DNA of 64,000 nt, from the NCBI GenBank assembly GCA_035606665.1, contig DATNEY010000053.1:1-64000 (forward strand). Reading direction: 5' to 3'. Below the pieces are notes generated by a model. The model did no database searches and was not told where the DNA came from. It was given only the letters and a program-made list of their open reading frames with translations. Made by a program: the position numbers and the translations under genes. Positions 17,717 through 26,462 of this stretch are shown here, one piece after another (the first letter of the stretch is position 1; each line of letters begins with the position of its first letter). Source of the DNA: DASUGC01 sp035606665. Its GTDB lineage: Bacteria > Acidobacteriota > Vicinamibacteria > Vicinamibacterales > SCN-69-37.

Positions 17717-18901
17717 ATGGAAAGTCCGCAGCGAGCCGAACACCAAGTGTCCGTCGACTACCTGCGGACGTTTCTGGTGCTGCTCGTGCTGTTGCACCAC
17801 TCGATCGTTGCCTACAACCCCTACGCATTGCCGGCGCTGCCCTCTATGACGACCGAGCCGCGATGGTGGCGGGCGATGCCGGTCGTCGATCAGCCGGGCT
17901 GGCTCGGATTCACTCTGATCGGCATCTTCAACGACACCTTCTTCATGTCCCTGACCTTCTTCGTCTCGGGGCTATTCGTGTGGAGATCGCTCAGGTCGAA
18001 GGGGACGGCTCGATTCGTTCGCGCGCGTCTACTCCGGCTGGGAGTGCCGTTCCTGCTCGCGGCGCTGATTGCCCCAGTTGCATACTATCCGGCCTATCTG
18101 ATGACGCCAGGCGATCACACCCCCGAGTCCTACGCTCGGTTGTGGCTCTCCTTCGACGACTGGGTTGCCGGTCCCGCCTGGTTCGTCTGGGTCTTGCTCG
18201 CATTCAATTGCCTGGCGGCGCTGTCGTTCAAGGTCTCACCATCATGGGCGGACGGCGCAGGCCGGCGTCTGGCGGCGATGGGCGAGTCTCCAGCGAAGCT
18301 CTTTGGCGCTCTCGTGGGCCTTTCTCTTCTTGTCTACGTTCCGTTGGTCACAGTCCTCGGTCCGTACGATTGGGTGACCGTCGGTCCTTTCAGTGTACAG
18401 ACGAGCCGGATTCTGCTGTATTGCCTGTATTTCGCCGCGGGGATCGCGGTCGGCACACAACGTCTCGAGGACAGCCTGCTTGCGCCACAAGGATCGCTCG
18501 CACGGCAATGGCTCGTATGGGCGGGCGTCGCCCTGGCCGCGTATGCGGCGCTGATTGCCGTCTTGGTTCGGCTGCCCGTGCCACCGGCCACCTCACGGAT
18601 GTGGAATGCCATCGGTGCGCTGCCTTTCGTGGTGTCATGCGCCGCGTGGAGCTTTTTGTGGGTCTCGGCGTTCGTGCGCTTCGCCAGACGACAGTCATTT
18701 CTGATCGATCGCTTGTCAGAGAACAGCTATGGCATGTACCTCGTTCACTATGGGATTGTGACCTGGCTGCAATACGCCATGCTCACCTCGCCTGTCCCGG
18801 CGGTCGCCAAGGGCGTGTGTGTCTTCGTCGTCAGCGTGATGGCGAGTTGGCTGCTCGTCCAGGTCCTTCGTCAGGCCCCGGCCGTGGCGCGAGTGATCTG
18901 A
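17717..18901 (+). CDS. Acyltransferase 3 family membrane protein
   Basis: 394 aa from the ATG at 17717, 22 nt after the hydrolase stop. Multiple hydrophobic spans (about ten) and the family signature are visible: an N-terminal YLRTFLVLLVLLHHS with the conserved Arg/His, then FFVSGLFVWRSL...RFVRARLLRLGVPF, and SENSYGMYLVHYGIV near the end. The family O-acylates (often O-acetylates) sugars, peptides or macrolides using cytoplasmic acyl donors. It lies inside the run of biosynthetic genes with 4 nt to the next start, so it probably decorates the product or a sugar on it. No strong Shine-Dalgarno is seen; translation may be coupled to the gene before. Confidence 0.82.
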   Translation: MESPQRAEHQVSVDYLRTFLVLLVLLHHSIVAYNPYALPALPSMTTEPRWWRAMPVVDQPGWLGFTLIGIFNDTFFMSLTFFVSGLFVWRSLRSKGTARFVRARLLRLGVPFLLAALIAPVAYYPAYLMTPGDHTPESYARLWLSFDDWVAGPAWFVWVLLAFNCLAALSFKVSPSWADGAGRRLAAMGESPAKLFGALVGLSLLVYVPLVTVLGPYDWVTVGPFSVQTSRILLYCLYFAAGIAVGTQRLEDSLLAPQGSLARQWLVWAGVALAAYAALIAVLVRLPVPPATSRMWNAIGALPFVVSCAAWSFLWVSAFVRFARRQSFLIDRLSENSYGMYLVHYGIVTWLQYAMLTSPVPAVAKGVCVFVVSVMASWLLVQVLRQAPAVARVI

Positions 18902-18905
18902 TCCG

Positions 18906-20246
18906 ATGCCATCTCCAGGTGTGCCCCAACTGTTGCTCTTCTCGGCGCCTGATGCACCGACGCTCCGGCAGCGCGTTACCGTTGCCCGCGACGCCTATCT
19001 CAACGACACCTCGCGCGACCTGGCCAGCCTGGCACAATCCAACCGCGCCGCCGCCCTCCCTCTTCCGCACCGGGCATTCGCCGTGTGGAGAGATCGAGAC
19101 GATGCGGCCAAAGTATTCCCTGACAGCGGCCGGCCTGGCATCACGCTGGGAGTCTGCGATCGGCCCACCGGCGCTCCGTCCTTCCTGTTTCCTGGTTTCG
19201 GCGAGCACTACCCCGGAATGGGTCGCGAGCTGTACAGGACATTCGCTGAGTTCCGCCACTGGGTAGATCGTTGCTGCGAGCATCTCGAGACCGATTCAGG
19301 ACTGTCCGTCCTCTCGCTGATAACAGAGGATCCGGCGGCCGACGCCGGTTCGGGTGACAGCCGTCGCGTGTTCGCGCGTATGGTCGGTCGCGAACCGGCG
19401 CCGTCAAGACGGTCGCTGCCAACGGAGTTGGCGCACCCGTCGACATTCGTTCTCGAATTCAGCCTGGTTCAGTTGCTGCGTGGGCTCGGCGTCCGGCCCC
19501 GGGCGTTGCTGGGGCACAGCCTGGGTGAATACGTGGCCGCCTGTGTCTCCGGCGTGATGACCTTGAGGGATGCCCTTCGCGTTGTCGCGACACGGGCCCG
19601 ACTCATGCGAGACGTACCGCCCGGCGCAATGCTCGCCGTCCAATCCGGAGCGAACGACTTGCGCATGTATTCCGAGGCTGGCGTGACGCTGGCGGCCGTG
19701 AACAGTGATTCATCGAGCGTTCTCGTGGGGCCCGAGCCGGCGATCGCCGCTGTCGCCCGATCGCTGATGGGCGCTGGCATCGCCTGCCGATACGTCGAGA
19801 CGGCACAGGGGTTTCATTCGCTCGCGATGGCATCGATCGCGCCGAGCGTCCGGGAACTGGTGGCGTCGGTTCCACTGTCGAGACCCGCTGTGCCGTTCGT
19901 GTCCAACGTGACGGGTTCGTGGATCACGGACGCGGAAGCCCAGGCCCCCGACTATTGGGTTCGGCACATGTGCAGTACGGTTCAATTCGCCGGGGGAGCC
20001 GAAACCCTGTTCCGCCTCGGGCATCACGTCATTCTGGAAGTCGGTCCCGGCCAGTCGTTGGCGAGCTTCGTGAAGCAGCACCGCGGATGCACGCGCGAGC
20101 AAGCAGCCACGACGGTGTCGGTGATGCCATCTCGGCACTACGCGCAGTCGGAGCTCGCGACCTTTCTCGCGTGCCTCGGCCAGCTCTGGATGGCAGGCGT
20201 GAACCTCGACTGGACCGGCGTCCTCGCCGAGGACGCTACGCGGTGA
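18906..20246 (+). CDS. Free-standing malonyl-type acyltransferase (trans-AT candidate)
   Basis: 446 aa. It starts with a KS-AT-linker-like region (about 1-95), then a complete AT: FLFPGFGEHYPGMG, the nucleophile motif GHSLGEYVAACVSG with Ser205, and GFHS with His304 at the HAFH/YASH specificity position. The Phe favours malonyl over methylmalonyl, by family rules. The discrete AT is intact, whereas the AT inside the PKS at 1-6240 has lost its Ser, so it is the natural supplier for that module. An editing acyl hydrolase role is the alternative. It is co-directional with the genes before it and overlaps the opposite-strand membrane gene tail to tail by 11 nt. Confidence 0.85.
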   Translation: MPSPGVPQLLLFSAPDAPTLRQRVTVARDAYLNDTSRDLASLAQSNRAAALPLPHRAFAVWRDRDDAAKVFPDSGRPGITLGVCDRPTGAPSFLFPGFGEHYPGMGRELYRTFAEFRHWVDRCCEHLETDSGLSVLSLITEDPAADAGSGDSRRVFARMVGREPAPSRRSLPTELAHPSTFVLEFSLVQLLRGLGVRPRALLGHSLGEYVAACVSGVMTLRDALRVVATRARLMRDVPPGAMLAVQSGANDLRMYSEAGVTLAAVNSDSSSVLVGPEPAIAAVARSLMGAGIACRYVETAQGFHSLAMASIAPSVRELVASVPLSRPAVPFVSNVTGSWITDAEAQAPDYWVRHMCSTVQFAGGAETLFRLGHHVILEVGPGQSLASFVKQHRGCTREQAATTVSVMPSRHYAQSELATFLACLGQLWMAGVNLDWTGVLAEDATR

Positions 20247-21519
20247 CGCCTGCCTCGGACATCTTCAGCGACTGCCTCAATTGTGCGCTTCCGCGCGGCC
20301 GCCAGATGATCGCGTCCAGATAGTAGTGGTTGAACGCGATGCCCCAGAAGAACGCGGTCAGCGTGAAGTTCAACAGTGGGCTCTCGATGAACGTGGCGGC
20401 CGCTGCCCGGGGAACGGTCGTGAACAGGCTGTATGCGAGCGCGAGGCCGGCGAACAAGACCAGACGTTGCGCCAGCGCCGCGGCGAATCCGAACCGCACC
20501 GATGCCTCGTGTCCACCATATTGGTTGCTGTTGTGGAACTGGACGATGCGGTGATACTGCACGTTGTGCAGGATCGTCACGCACACAACCGCCACGAGAA
20601 AGGGCACGGGCAGCAGCAAGACCACGTTGTGCGTGGCGAGGACGATCCCCAGGCATAGCCACTTGGGCCCGTTGAACGGTGCGCCGGCTTTGCCAGCCCT
20701 CGCCAGATACACGACCTGCGCGACGACTGTCAGCAGGAATCCCGTCAATAAGAGCTGTGACAGGAGCTCGAGGGTCGTGTCGAAACCGCGAACGGTCGCG
20801 ACGGCGCCGCCAATCGCCGTCGCGGTGACGATAATGGCCGTCATCCGCAGGATCCGTCCGCCCTCGGTTGCGGCGTCGCCGAGCTTGAACAACAGCAGGC
20901 TCAACGCCCCACTCACTCCCGCGACGATCCACAGGTTGATCACGACCGCCCGCCAGGTGTCCGGGCCGATCGTGACCAGCTCGGCGATATGAGCCGGCTG
21001 CGGGTGATGAGCCTGATAGTACGCGAACGGAAACAGGGTGCCGAACGCGAGCAATGCCGCATCGAGCCGTCGTCCGAGGACCTCCGTCTCGCCATTCTTC
21101 CTGCGATAGAGCGACACGAAACCCCAGTGCTGTCGCACCAGGTGGTAGTAGGCCCAGCAGAGTCCGAAACGATTGAACAGGACGAAGAAACCGCGCGTTT
21201 CTTCGATTCCGGCCGCCCAATAGTAGAGCAGGATCAAGACAGGCCCGCCCACGAGGAACACGATGCTGTACCAGAGCACGCTTCGCGAATGGCGCACGAA
21301 CTCGCGATCGAAGAAAGTGCGTGAGTACGTCGCGAAGACGTGGGTACCGTCGAAGAACAACGACCACAGGATGTACAGAACGGGGATCACGATGGCCGCT
21401 TCGACATGCATTTGGGCGGTCAAGATGAAGAATCCCGCCAGAATGGCGAAGCTGGCCGCGGCCGGGCCGACGAGCCAGGTCAGATCCTGCCTGCGACTGA
21501 TGATCCATTGTGAGGCCAT
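20236..21519 (-). CDS. His-rich polytopic membrane protein of unknown function
   Basis: 427 aa. The ATG at 21519 was chosen because CAGGAGA lies just upstream. About ten hydrophobic spans. Histidines sit near membrane borders in conserved-looking patterns: DGTHVF (His60), YYHLVRQHWG (His126, His131), ATHNVV (His297), ILHNVQYHRIVQFHN (His318, 323, 329) and NHYYLDAIIW (His398). Such His clusters resemble membrane diiron hydroxylases and desaturases, but the spacing is not the standard three-box pattern and I do not recognise the family. It lies 40 nt downstream of the threonine A-T gene on the same strand, so a role in oxidising carrier-bound threonine, or in lipid or product handling, is possible but unproven. 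Confidence 0.7.
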   Translation of the reverse strand: MASQWIISRRQDLTWLVGPAAASFAILAGFFILTAQMHVEAAIVIPVLYILWSLFFDGTHVFATYSRTFFDREFVRHSRSVLWYSIVFLVGGPVLILLYYWAAGIEETRGFFVLFNRFGLCWAYYHLVRQHWGFVSLYRRKNGETEVLGRRLDAALLAFGTLFPFAYYQAHHPQPAHIAELVTIGPDTWRAVVINLWIVAGVSGALSLLLFKLGDAATEGGRILRMTAIIVTATAIGGAVATVRGFDTTLELLSQLLLTGFLLTVVAQVVYLARAGKAGAPFNGPKWLCLGIVLATHNVVLLLPVPFLVAVVCVTILHNVQYHRIVQFHNSNQYGGHEASVRFGFAAALAQRLVLFAGLALAYSLFTTVPRAAAATFIESPLLNFTLTAFFWGIAFNHYYLDAIIWRPRGSAQLRQSLKMSEAGVTA

Positions 21520-21559
21520 GCTTTGATCTCCTGTGAGAGCTACGTGCTGAAGAACGCCT

Positions 21560-23371
21560 TCACAGCTGCTGGTGTCCGTAGGCGAGAATGCGCTCCGCCA
21601 TCCTGGCCGGAGTCGCCTCGCCGCCCACTTTGCATTCGCCCAGGACGATGTTGAACCGCTGATTGACGCGGCAGAGGATACGCAGCAGCGTGAGCGAGCT
21701 CCCACCCAGGACGAACAGATCGTCCTGTGGCTGAACTCGGCGCTTGAGGATGTCCTCCCAGATGCTGACTACCGCCGCTTCTATGGACCCACCGGTGCCG
21801 GCGTCGTCAGCCGAGAGAGAACTTGCGACATTGTTCAAGGCGGAACGATCGACCTTGCCGTGAGGTGTCAACGGAATCGAGGGCACCTTGAAATAGGCGA
21901 ACGGCACCATGTGCTTCGGAAGCGTGTTCGCGAGAGCAGACAGCTCGGCCGCCAGATCCTCGAAGTCTTCATCCGATGTGACGGAGCTCTCGGTGACGCA
22001 GTAGGCATGGAGGCGGACGTCCCCATCGCCGTAATCCTGCGGGAGCACGACCGCCGCCGAGAGGCCGGGGTGCTGGAGCAGACAGGCTTCAATCTCCGCG
22101 GGCTCGATTCGGAAGCCGCGCAGCTTCACCTGATCGTCGGCGCGGCCCAGATAGACGTACTCACCACTCGACGTCTTCATTGCGAGATCGCCCGAACGAT
22201 AGAGGCGTCCGTCTCCGGCGATGGCCGGCAATGTGATGAAGCGCTCAGCGGTGAGGGCGGGGCGATTGACGTAGCCCCTGGCCACACCCGGGCCGGAAAC
22301 GTAGATTTCCCCGGGCGTGCCGTCCGCCACGGGAGTGCCAGCCGCATCCAGCAGGTAGAAGGTCGCGCCGGGAATGGGCTCGCCAATCGATACGGCGTGG
22401 GTCGCCGCGTCGGCAATCCTCAGCCGTTTGTAGCTGGCATGTACCGTGGTTTCGGTGATGCCGTACATGTTGATCAGCGCGGGCCGCTCGTCACCGAACT
22501 TCGCGAACCACAGGCGTATCGGGTCGGACGCGAGTGCTTCCCCGCCGAAGATGATGTACCGCAGCTGAAGGGTGGGGACCTCGGGCTGCCTCGCGATCGC
22601 GTGCGCGAGGGGCCGAAACGCGCTTGGCGTCTGGTTCAACACCGTGACGCCTTCCTTCGCCAGCAAGCCACAGAACAGGTCCGGTGAGCCGACCAGGGCC
22701 GCCGGCACGATCACCAGCCGGCCTCCGTACAACAAGGCGCCCCAGATCTCCCAGACGGAGAAGTCGAAGCTCAGCGAATGGAAGACAGTCCAGACGTCGC
22801 GATGGTCGAATCCGAAGCGTGGATTCGTCCGCTCGAAGAGCTGCAGCACGCTTCGATGTTCGACGGCAACGCCTTTGGGCGTGCCTGTCGATCCGGACGT
22901 GTAGATCACGTAGGCGACGTCCTCGTCCGTGCGCGCTCGCGCGTCGGTATGAGACGGGAGCGCGTCGTTGACGACCGCATCGGGCAGGCCGTCGATGCAC
23001 AGCCTCTGTCCCGGCCACGAGCCGAGCGTGTCCATCAGGCGCGAGACGGTGACCACGACCGAAACGCCACTGTCGTCGAGCAGGAACTGAATGCGCTGCC
23101 GCGGATAGGCGGGATCGATCGGAACATAGGCGCCACCGGCTTTCAGGATCGCCAGCAGACCCGCGATCATTTCGGCGCTGCGGTCGATGAACAGGCCGAC
23201 CAGGTCGCCAGGTCTCACGCCCAGCCGCTGGAGGCACGCGGCAGCCCGATCGGTCAGAGAGTCTAGTTCCCGGTACGTTGTCGTAGCGTGAGAGTCGACG
23301 ATCGCGATTGCACCTGGAGTCTCCAGGGCCCTCGCCTGGAAGACTTCGTCTAGGCGCTTGCCGGAAAGCAA
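21560..23371 (-). CDS. Free-standing A-T didomain, threonine code
   Basis: 603 aa. TTG start preceded by GAGG at a 7-nt spacing. The adenylation domain is complete: A3 YTSGSTGTPKGV, A4 FDFSVWEIW, A5 NMYGITETTVH, A7 YRSGDLAMK, A8 GRADDQVKLRGFRIEPAEIE, A10 HGKVDRS. Specificity positions read D-F-W-N-I-G-M-V-H, plus the A10 Lys, which is the classical threonine code. A single T domain (FVLGGSSLTLLR) ends the protein; there is no C domain. This is the SyrB1 arrangement, in which Thr is activated off-line, modified on the carrier and transferred to an NRPS by a Cys acyltransferase; the candidate for that is at 16498. It is transcribed divergently from 23510. Confidence 0.9.
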   Translation of the reverse strand: MLSGKRLDEVFQARALETPGAIAIVDSHATTTYRELDSLTDRAAACLQRLGVRPGDLVGLFIDRSAEMIAGLLAILKAGGAYVPIDPAYPRQRIQFLLDDSGVSVVVTVSRLMDTLGSWPGQRLCIDGLPDAVVNDALPSHTDARARTDEDVAYVIYTSGSTGTPKGVAVEHRSVLQLFERTNPRFGFDHRDVWTVFHSLSFDFSVWEIWGALLYGGRLVIVPAALVGSPDLFCGLLAKEGVTVLNQTPSAFRPLAHAIARQPEVPTLQLRYIIFGGEALASDPIRLWFAKFGDERPALINMYGITETTVHASYKRLRIADAATHAVSIGEPIPGATFYLLDAAGTPVADGTPGEIYVSGPGVARGYVNRPALTAERFITLPAIAGDGRLYRSGDLAMKTSSGEYVYLGRADDQVKLRGFRIEPAEIEACLLQHPGLSAAVVLPQDYGDGDVRLHAYCVTESSVTSDEDFEDLAAELSALANTLPKHMVPFAYFKVPSIPLTPHGKVDRSALNNVASSLSADDAGTGGSIEAAVVSIWEDILKRRVQPQDDLFVLGGSSLTLLRILCRVNQRFNIVLGECKVGGEATPARMAERILAYGHQQL

Positions 23372-23396
23372 CTATGTACCTCGTTGTAAGTGACCG

Positions 23397-23426
23397 AGTC
23401 TACAGAGGCGGAACGAATGAAGTCAA
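23397..23426 (-). promoter_or_regulatory. Putative sigma-70-like promoter for the threonine A-T gene
   Basis: On the minus strand TTGACT (23426-23421), an 18-nt spacer and TAGACT (23402-23397) lie about 25 nt before the TTG start. The -35 matches 5/6 and the -10 matches 4/6. The divergent gap 23372-23509 is AT-rich and also holds CATATAG about 20 nt before the ATG at 23510, a possible -10 for the plus-strand gene. Confidence 0.35.
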
Positions 23427-23509
23427 GAAACGCGTAGTTACAAACATAGATGAACTGATAGCTTGTTCGTAATCAAGCGCGACGATAGACATATAGTTCA
23501 GGTACGGTC

Positions 23510-24856
23510 ATGGAACCCGGCGCGGAATCTCAGGGTGTGGCTGGTGATCGTGTCCGTCGGGCCGCGCGCGAGTACGACGACTTGCTGTGGTCGGAGCATC
23601 TGACGAGCACGATTGACGGACTCGGCGGGCAGAGCGGCGGATTGACTCGCCGCACGGCCCTCAGGCCTGTTCTGATCACGGAGGCCGACCTGCGCCGGCA
23701 CGCTGGCGTCGCTCGCGCGGTGGCGCGAGGCCTCGAGATCGCCGTGCGCATCTTGATCGCGCAACCGGCACTGAGGCGGCGAATCGGCCTGCCGGATTAC
23801 CTCGACGCACTGATTGACCTCGAACCGGCCGGTGCCCCTGGCTCGGCGTTCGCGCGGCTCGATGGAATCGTCAGCGGCGGCGCGCTGCGCGTGATCGAGT
23901 ACAACGCCGAACCCGGCGCGATTCACCACATCACCAGGCTCACCGCCGCGTTCGAATCGCTGCCGGTCACGCGCGCCTTCCGCGAGCGCCATCCCTGCCA
24001 ATCCATCGCTCCGGCCCGCCTGCTGAGCGAGGCGCTTCGCGAGGACTCGGTCAGCAGGGGAGGGCCGGCGCGGCCACGGGTCGTTATCGTGAGAAACGTT
24101 GGTTCGGAAGGGGCGGCCGCGCCGAAACCGGCTGCCCAGATGTTCGGGCCGCTCGCATTCGAGCACGTCGAATCAGCATCGGCCGGCGAGCTCGACTATC
24201 GTCGCGAGCGCCTCGAGTTCCGCGATCGGCCCGTGGACGTGATCCTTCTGCAGGCGTGGATGGACGTGATCGCCAGCCCGGACACATGCGCGCCCTTGCT
24301 GGCGGCGATACGCGCCGGACATGTGCGTGTCGCAGGAGGACTGTCGAAGGGCATCCTCTGCAGCTACAAGCACGTGTTCGAGCTGTTATCCGACCCGGCC
24401 CATGCCGGCCTCTTTCCGGTGGAGGTCGGCGAGACGCTGGCCGCGCATGTGCCTTGGACACGGGTCGTCCGCGATTGCCGGACGACCTACGACGGGGAGA
24501 CCGTGGCGCTCTGCGAGTTCGTCGAGCGCCACCGCGAGCGATTCCTCATCAAACCCGGTGGTGGACGTGGCGGGGCAGGCGTGGTGCCCGGCTGGCGGAC
24601 CGACGCTGTGACGTGGAGCCGTCACCTCGCTCGCGGCATCAATCGGTGTGTCGTGCAGGAGCGCGTCCGGCCGGAGTCCTCACCGTATCCAGTATGGGTG
24701 GCTGGCGAGGCCCGGACGATTGATCTTCACGGAGACTACTGTCCCTACCTTCTGAACGTCACGGGAATGGACGGCTGCGCGATCCGGCTATCGGACTCCG
24801 ACCTCCATAGCGCTTCATTTGGTGGCATGAACACGCCCGTCTGGGTGCTGTCGTAG
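23510..24856 (+). CDS. Circularly permuted ATP-grasp-like ligase
   Basis: 448 aa. The segment GGALRVIEYNAEPGA (about 125-140) resembles the E-x-N-x-x-P motif of glutathionylspermidine-synthase-type ATP-grasp proteins, and FLIKPGGGRGGAGVVPG (about 345) with CVVQERV (about 380) looks like the nucleotide-binding Lys/Gly loop and the following strand. The family forms amide bonds from a carboxylate and an amine via acyl phosphate. It lies 3 nt before the phosphopantetheinyl transferase, so the two are co-expressed. Possible jobs are adding an amino acid or amine cap to the product, or making a small precursor. Fold assignment is moderate and the substrate is unknown. The start is the first ATG; no strong Shine-Dalgarno is visible. 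Confidence 0.6.
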   Translation: MEPGAESQGVAGDRVRRAAREYDDLLWSEHLTSTIDGLGGQSGGLTRRTALRPVLITEADLRRHAGVARAVARGLEIAVRILIAQPALRRRIGLPDYLDALIDLEPAGAPGSAFARLDGIVSGGALRVIEYNAEPGAIHHITRLTAAFESLPVTRAFRERHPCQSIAPARLLSEALREDSVSRGGPARPRVVIVRNVGSEGAAAPKPAAQMFGPLAFEHVESASAGELDYRRERLEFRDRPVDVILLQAWMDVIASPDTCAPLLAAIRAGHVRVAGGLSKGILCSYKHVFELLSDPAHAGLFPVEVGETLAAHVPWTRVVRDCRTTYDGETVALCEFVERHRERFLIKPGGGRGGAGVVPGWRTDAVTWSRHLARGINRCVVQERVRPESSPYPVWVAGEARTIDLHGDYCPYLLNVTGMDGCAIRLSDSDLHSASFGGMNTPVWVLS

Positions 24857-24859
24857 CAC

Positions 24860-25624
24860 ATGCTGTCTCTCGCCCCCCGCGAAGTTCACGTATGGTCCAT
24901 GATGACGTCCGTTGTCCCGTCGAGTGAGGCCGCCCGGCGGTGCGAGCATCTCCTGTCCCCGGAGGAGCGGGAGCGGCGCGCTCGCTTCTACTTCGCGATC
25001 GATCGCCTGGAATTCACCCTGACGCGAGGACTGATTCGGACCCTGCTCACGTGGTACCTCGGCGGCGATCCTGCCGGGTGGAGATTCACCGCGACCGACC
25101 ATGGCAAGCCCGTCCTCGCCAATGGTCCCGGCGACAGGCCGATTCACTTCAACCTGTCGCACACGCGCGGGATCGTCGTGTGCGCGCTGTGCCTGGAGCC
25201 TGAGATCGGCATCGACGTAGAGCCCGTCGCACGGGAGGTCGAGCGCGACGTCGCTGACAGGTTCTTCGCTCCGGATGAGGTTCGGGCGCTCCAGACGGTC
25301 GACGACATCGTCTACCCGTCGAGGTTCATCGCCTACTGGACGGCGAAGGAGGCGTATATCAAGGCTCGAGGCGCCGGTCTGTCAATGCCGCTGGACGGGT
25401 TCTCAATACGGTTTGCAGCCCGTCATCCTGAGATCCACTTCTCGGATCTTCTGCCGGACGACGAGACGACATGGCAGTTGCGTCAGGAGGCGATCGGCGG
25501 CGAATACATGCTTGCGATTGCCCTGAGACGGAAGGGGACCGACTTCCCCGTGATAACACGGTGGTTCGACGTGGACCTCCTGGGTGCGAGCGACTGCGAG
25601 GCCACGCCTAGTCGAAGTGCGTAA
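24860..25624 (+). CDS. 4'-phosphopantetheinyl transferase, Sfp type
   Basis: 254 aa. Family motifs are all visible: LTRGLIRTLLTWYLG, NLSHTRGIVVCAL (near 98), GIDVEPV with Asp119 and Glu121 for Mg and CoA, and WTAKEAYIKARG (160-171). It converts the apo T and ACP domains of the cluster to the holo form using CoA. The start is ATG 24860, 3 nt after the ATP-grasp stop; an internal ATG at 24900 would lose about 13 poorly conserved residues. Its 3' end overlaps the opposite-strand nucleotidyltransferase-like gene by 17 nt, tail to tail. Confidence 0.92.
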   Translation: MLSLAPREVHVWSMMTSVVPSSEAARRCEHLLSPEERERRARFYFAIDRLEFTLTRGLIRTLLTWYLGGDPAGWRFTATDHGKPVLANGPGDRPIHFNLSHTRGIVVCALCLEPEIGIDVEPVAREVERDVADRFFAPDEVRALQTVDDIVYPSRFIAYWTAKEAYIKARGAGLSMPLDGFSIRFAARHPEIHFSDLLPDDETTWQLRQEAIGGEYMLAIALRRKGTDFPVITRWFDVDLLGASDCEATPSRSA

Positions 25625-26462
25625 CGAAGGCCGAGCGCCGGCGTAGCTCCTCGATCGGTCCGGCGATCGCCGGGCAGCGCTCGAAGATATCGAGGATCAG
25701 GACATCGAACAGCAGCAGGGCGCGCCTGACGGCGACCTTGACATTCGAGAGTGGCTCGGGCGCCAGCAGCGATTGCAGGCGTTCCATCCGATCCGCGCCG
25801 AACGTCTCGCGATGACGATCGAGCAGGGCGGGGCGACGGTGGGCACTGGGATTGGTTTCGCCCTGCGTAGCGAGCAGCGACGCGGCCAGCCAGTCGGCCG
25901 CCGGCGCCAGCATCCACATCGCTGACAGCGGATCCCCGAAACGGGCTTGAGCCAAAGCATCTTCCCGATAGTTCAGGTGCAGGCCAAGACAATACACGGT
26001 CAACAGGTTGGCCAGGCCATGCATCTGCTTCCGCCAACCGTCGACGCGTGGCGCGCCGTGGATCGGGATGCCGGTCTTGATCGTGTGCATCAGCCAGAGA
26101 TCTTCAGTCGTAAAGACCTTGATGATCGTCTGGGCCTCCGCGAGCCTGGAGGGATCGCGAAACAACGCGTCCATTCCTTCGACCATCTCGAGGCACGCCC
26201 GGGCGCGCGACAGGTTTGCGTGATGCAGATCGAGGGACCGGCTCACTCCAACGCTCGAGCGGACAGCCAGCGCGCTCGCCTTCATGCCGAGCGATCCCTC
26301 GTCGTCGACGATCAGAAGATCCAGGTCCGCATCGGGATCCGGAAAGTCCTCCGCGACCGATCCGACAACCAGGACGGCGTGGGCATCGCCGGCAGCCGAA
26401 CCAAGGGCGTCGAGCAGGGCCGCTGGAGCGAGCCCCCGTTGCGCGAGCCGAGCGTCGGTCAT
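25608..26462 (-). CDS. Nucleotidyltransferase-fold protein
   Basis: 284 aa from the ATG at 26462, whose ATGA overlaps the SDR stop. The N-terminal VVGSVAEDFPDPDADLDLLI (31-50) is the GSx(9)DxD motif of the DNA polymerase beta-like nucleotidyltransferases, with Asp46 and Asp48 as metal ligands. The remaining 200 residues are mostly helical, with many Leu/Ala and TYCLGLHLNYRED-like segments, and I do not recognise a subfamily. Kanamycin-type or HEPN-type transferases are relatives by fold only. It could nucleotidylate a small molecule (self-protection or activation of an intermediate). It forms a two-gene operon with the SDR on the minus strand. Confidence 0.65.
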   Translation of the reverse strand: MTDARLAQRGLAPAALLDALGSAAGDAHAVLVVGSVAEDFPDPDADLDLLIVDDEGSLGMKASALAVRSSVGVSRSLDLHHANLSRARACLEMVEGMDALFRDPSRLAEAQTIIKVFTTEDLWLMHTIKTGIPIHGAPRVDGWRKQMHGLANLLTVYCLGLHLNYREDALAQARFGDPLSAMWMLAPAADWLAASLLATQGETNPSAHRRPALLDRHRETFGADRMERLQSLLAPEPLSNVKVAVRRALLLFDVLILDIFERCPAIAGPIEELRRRSAFVTHFD

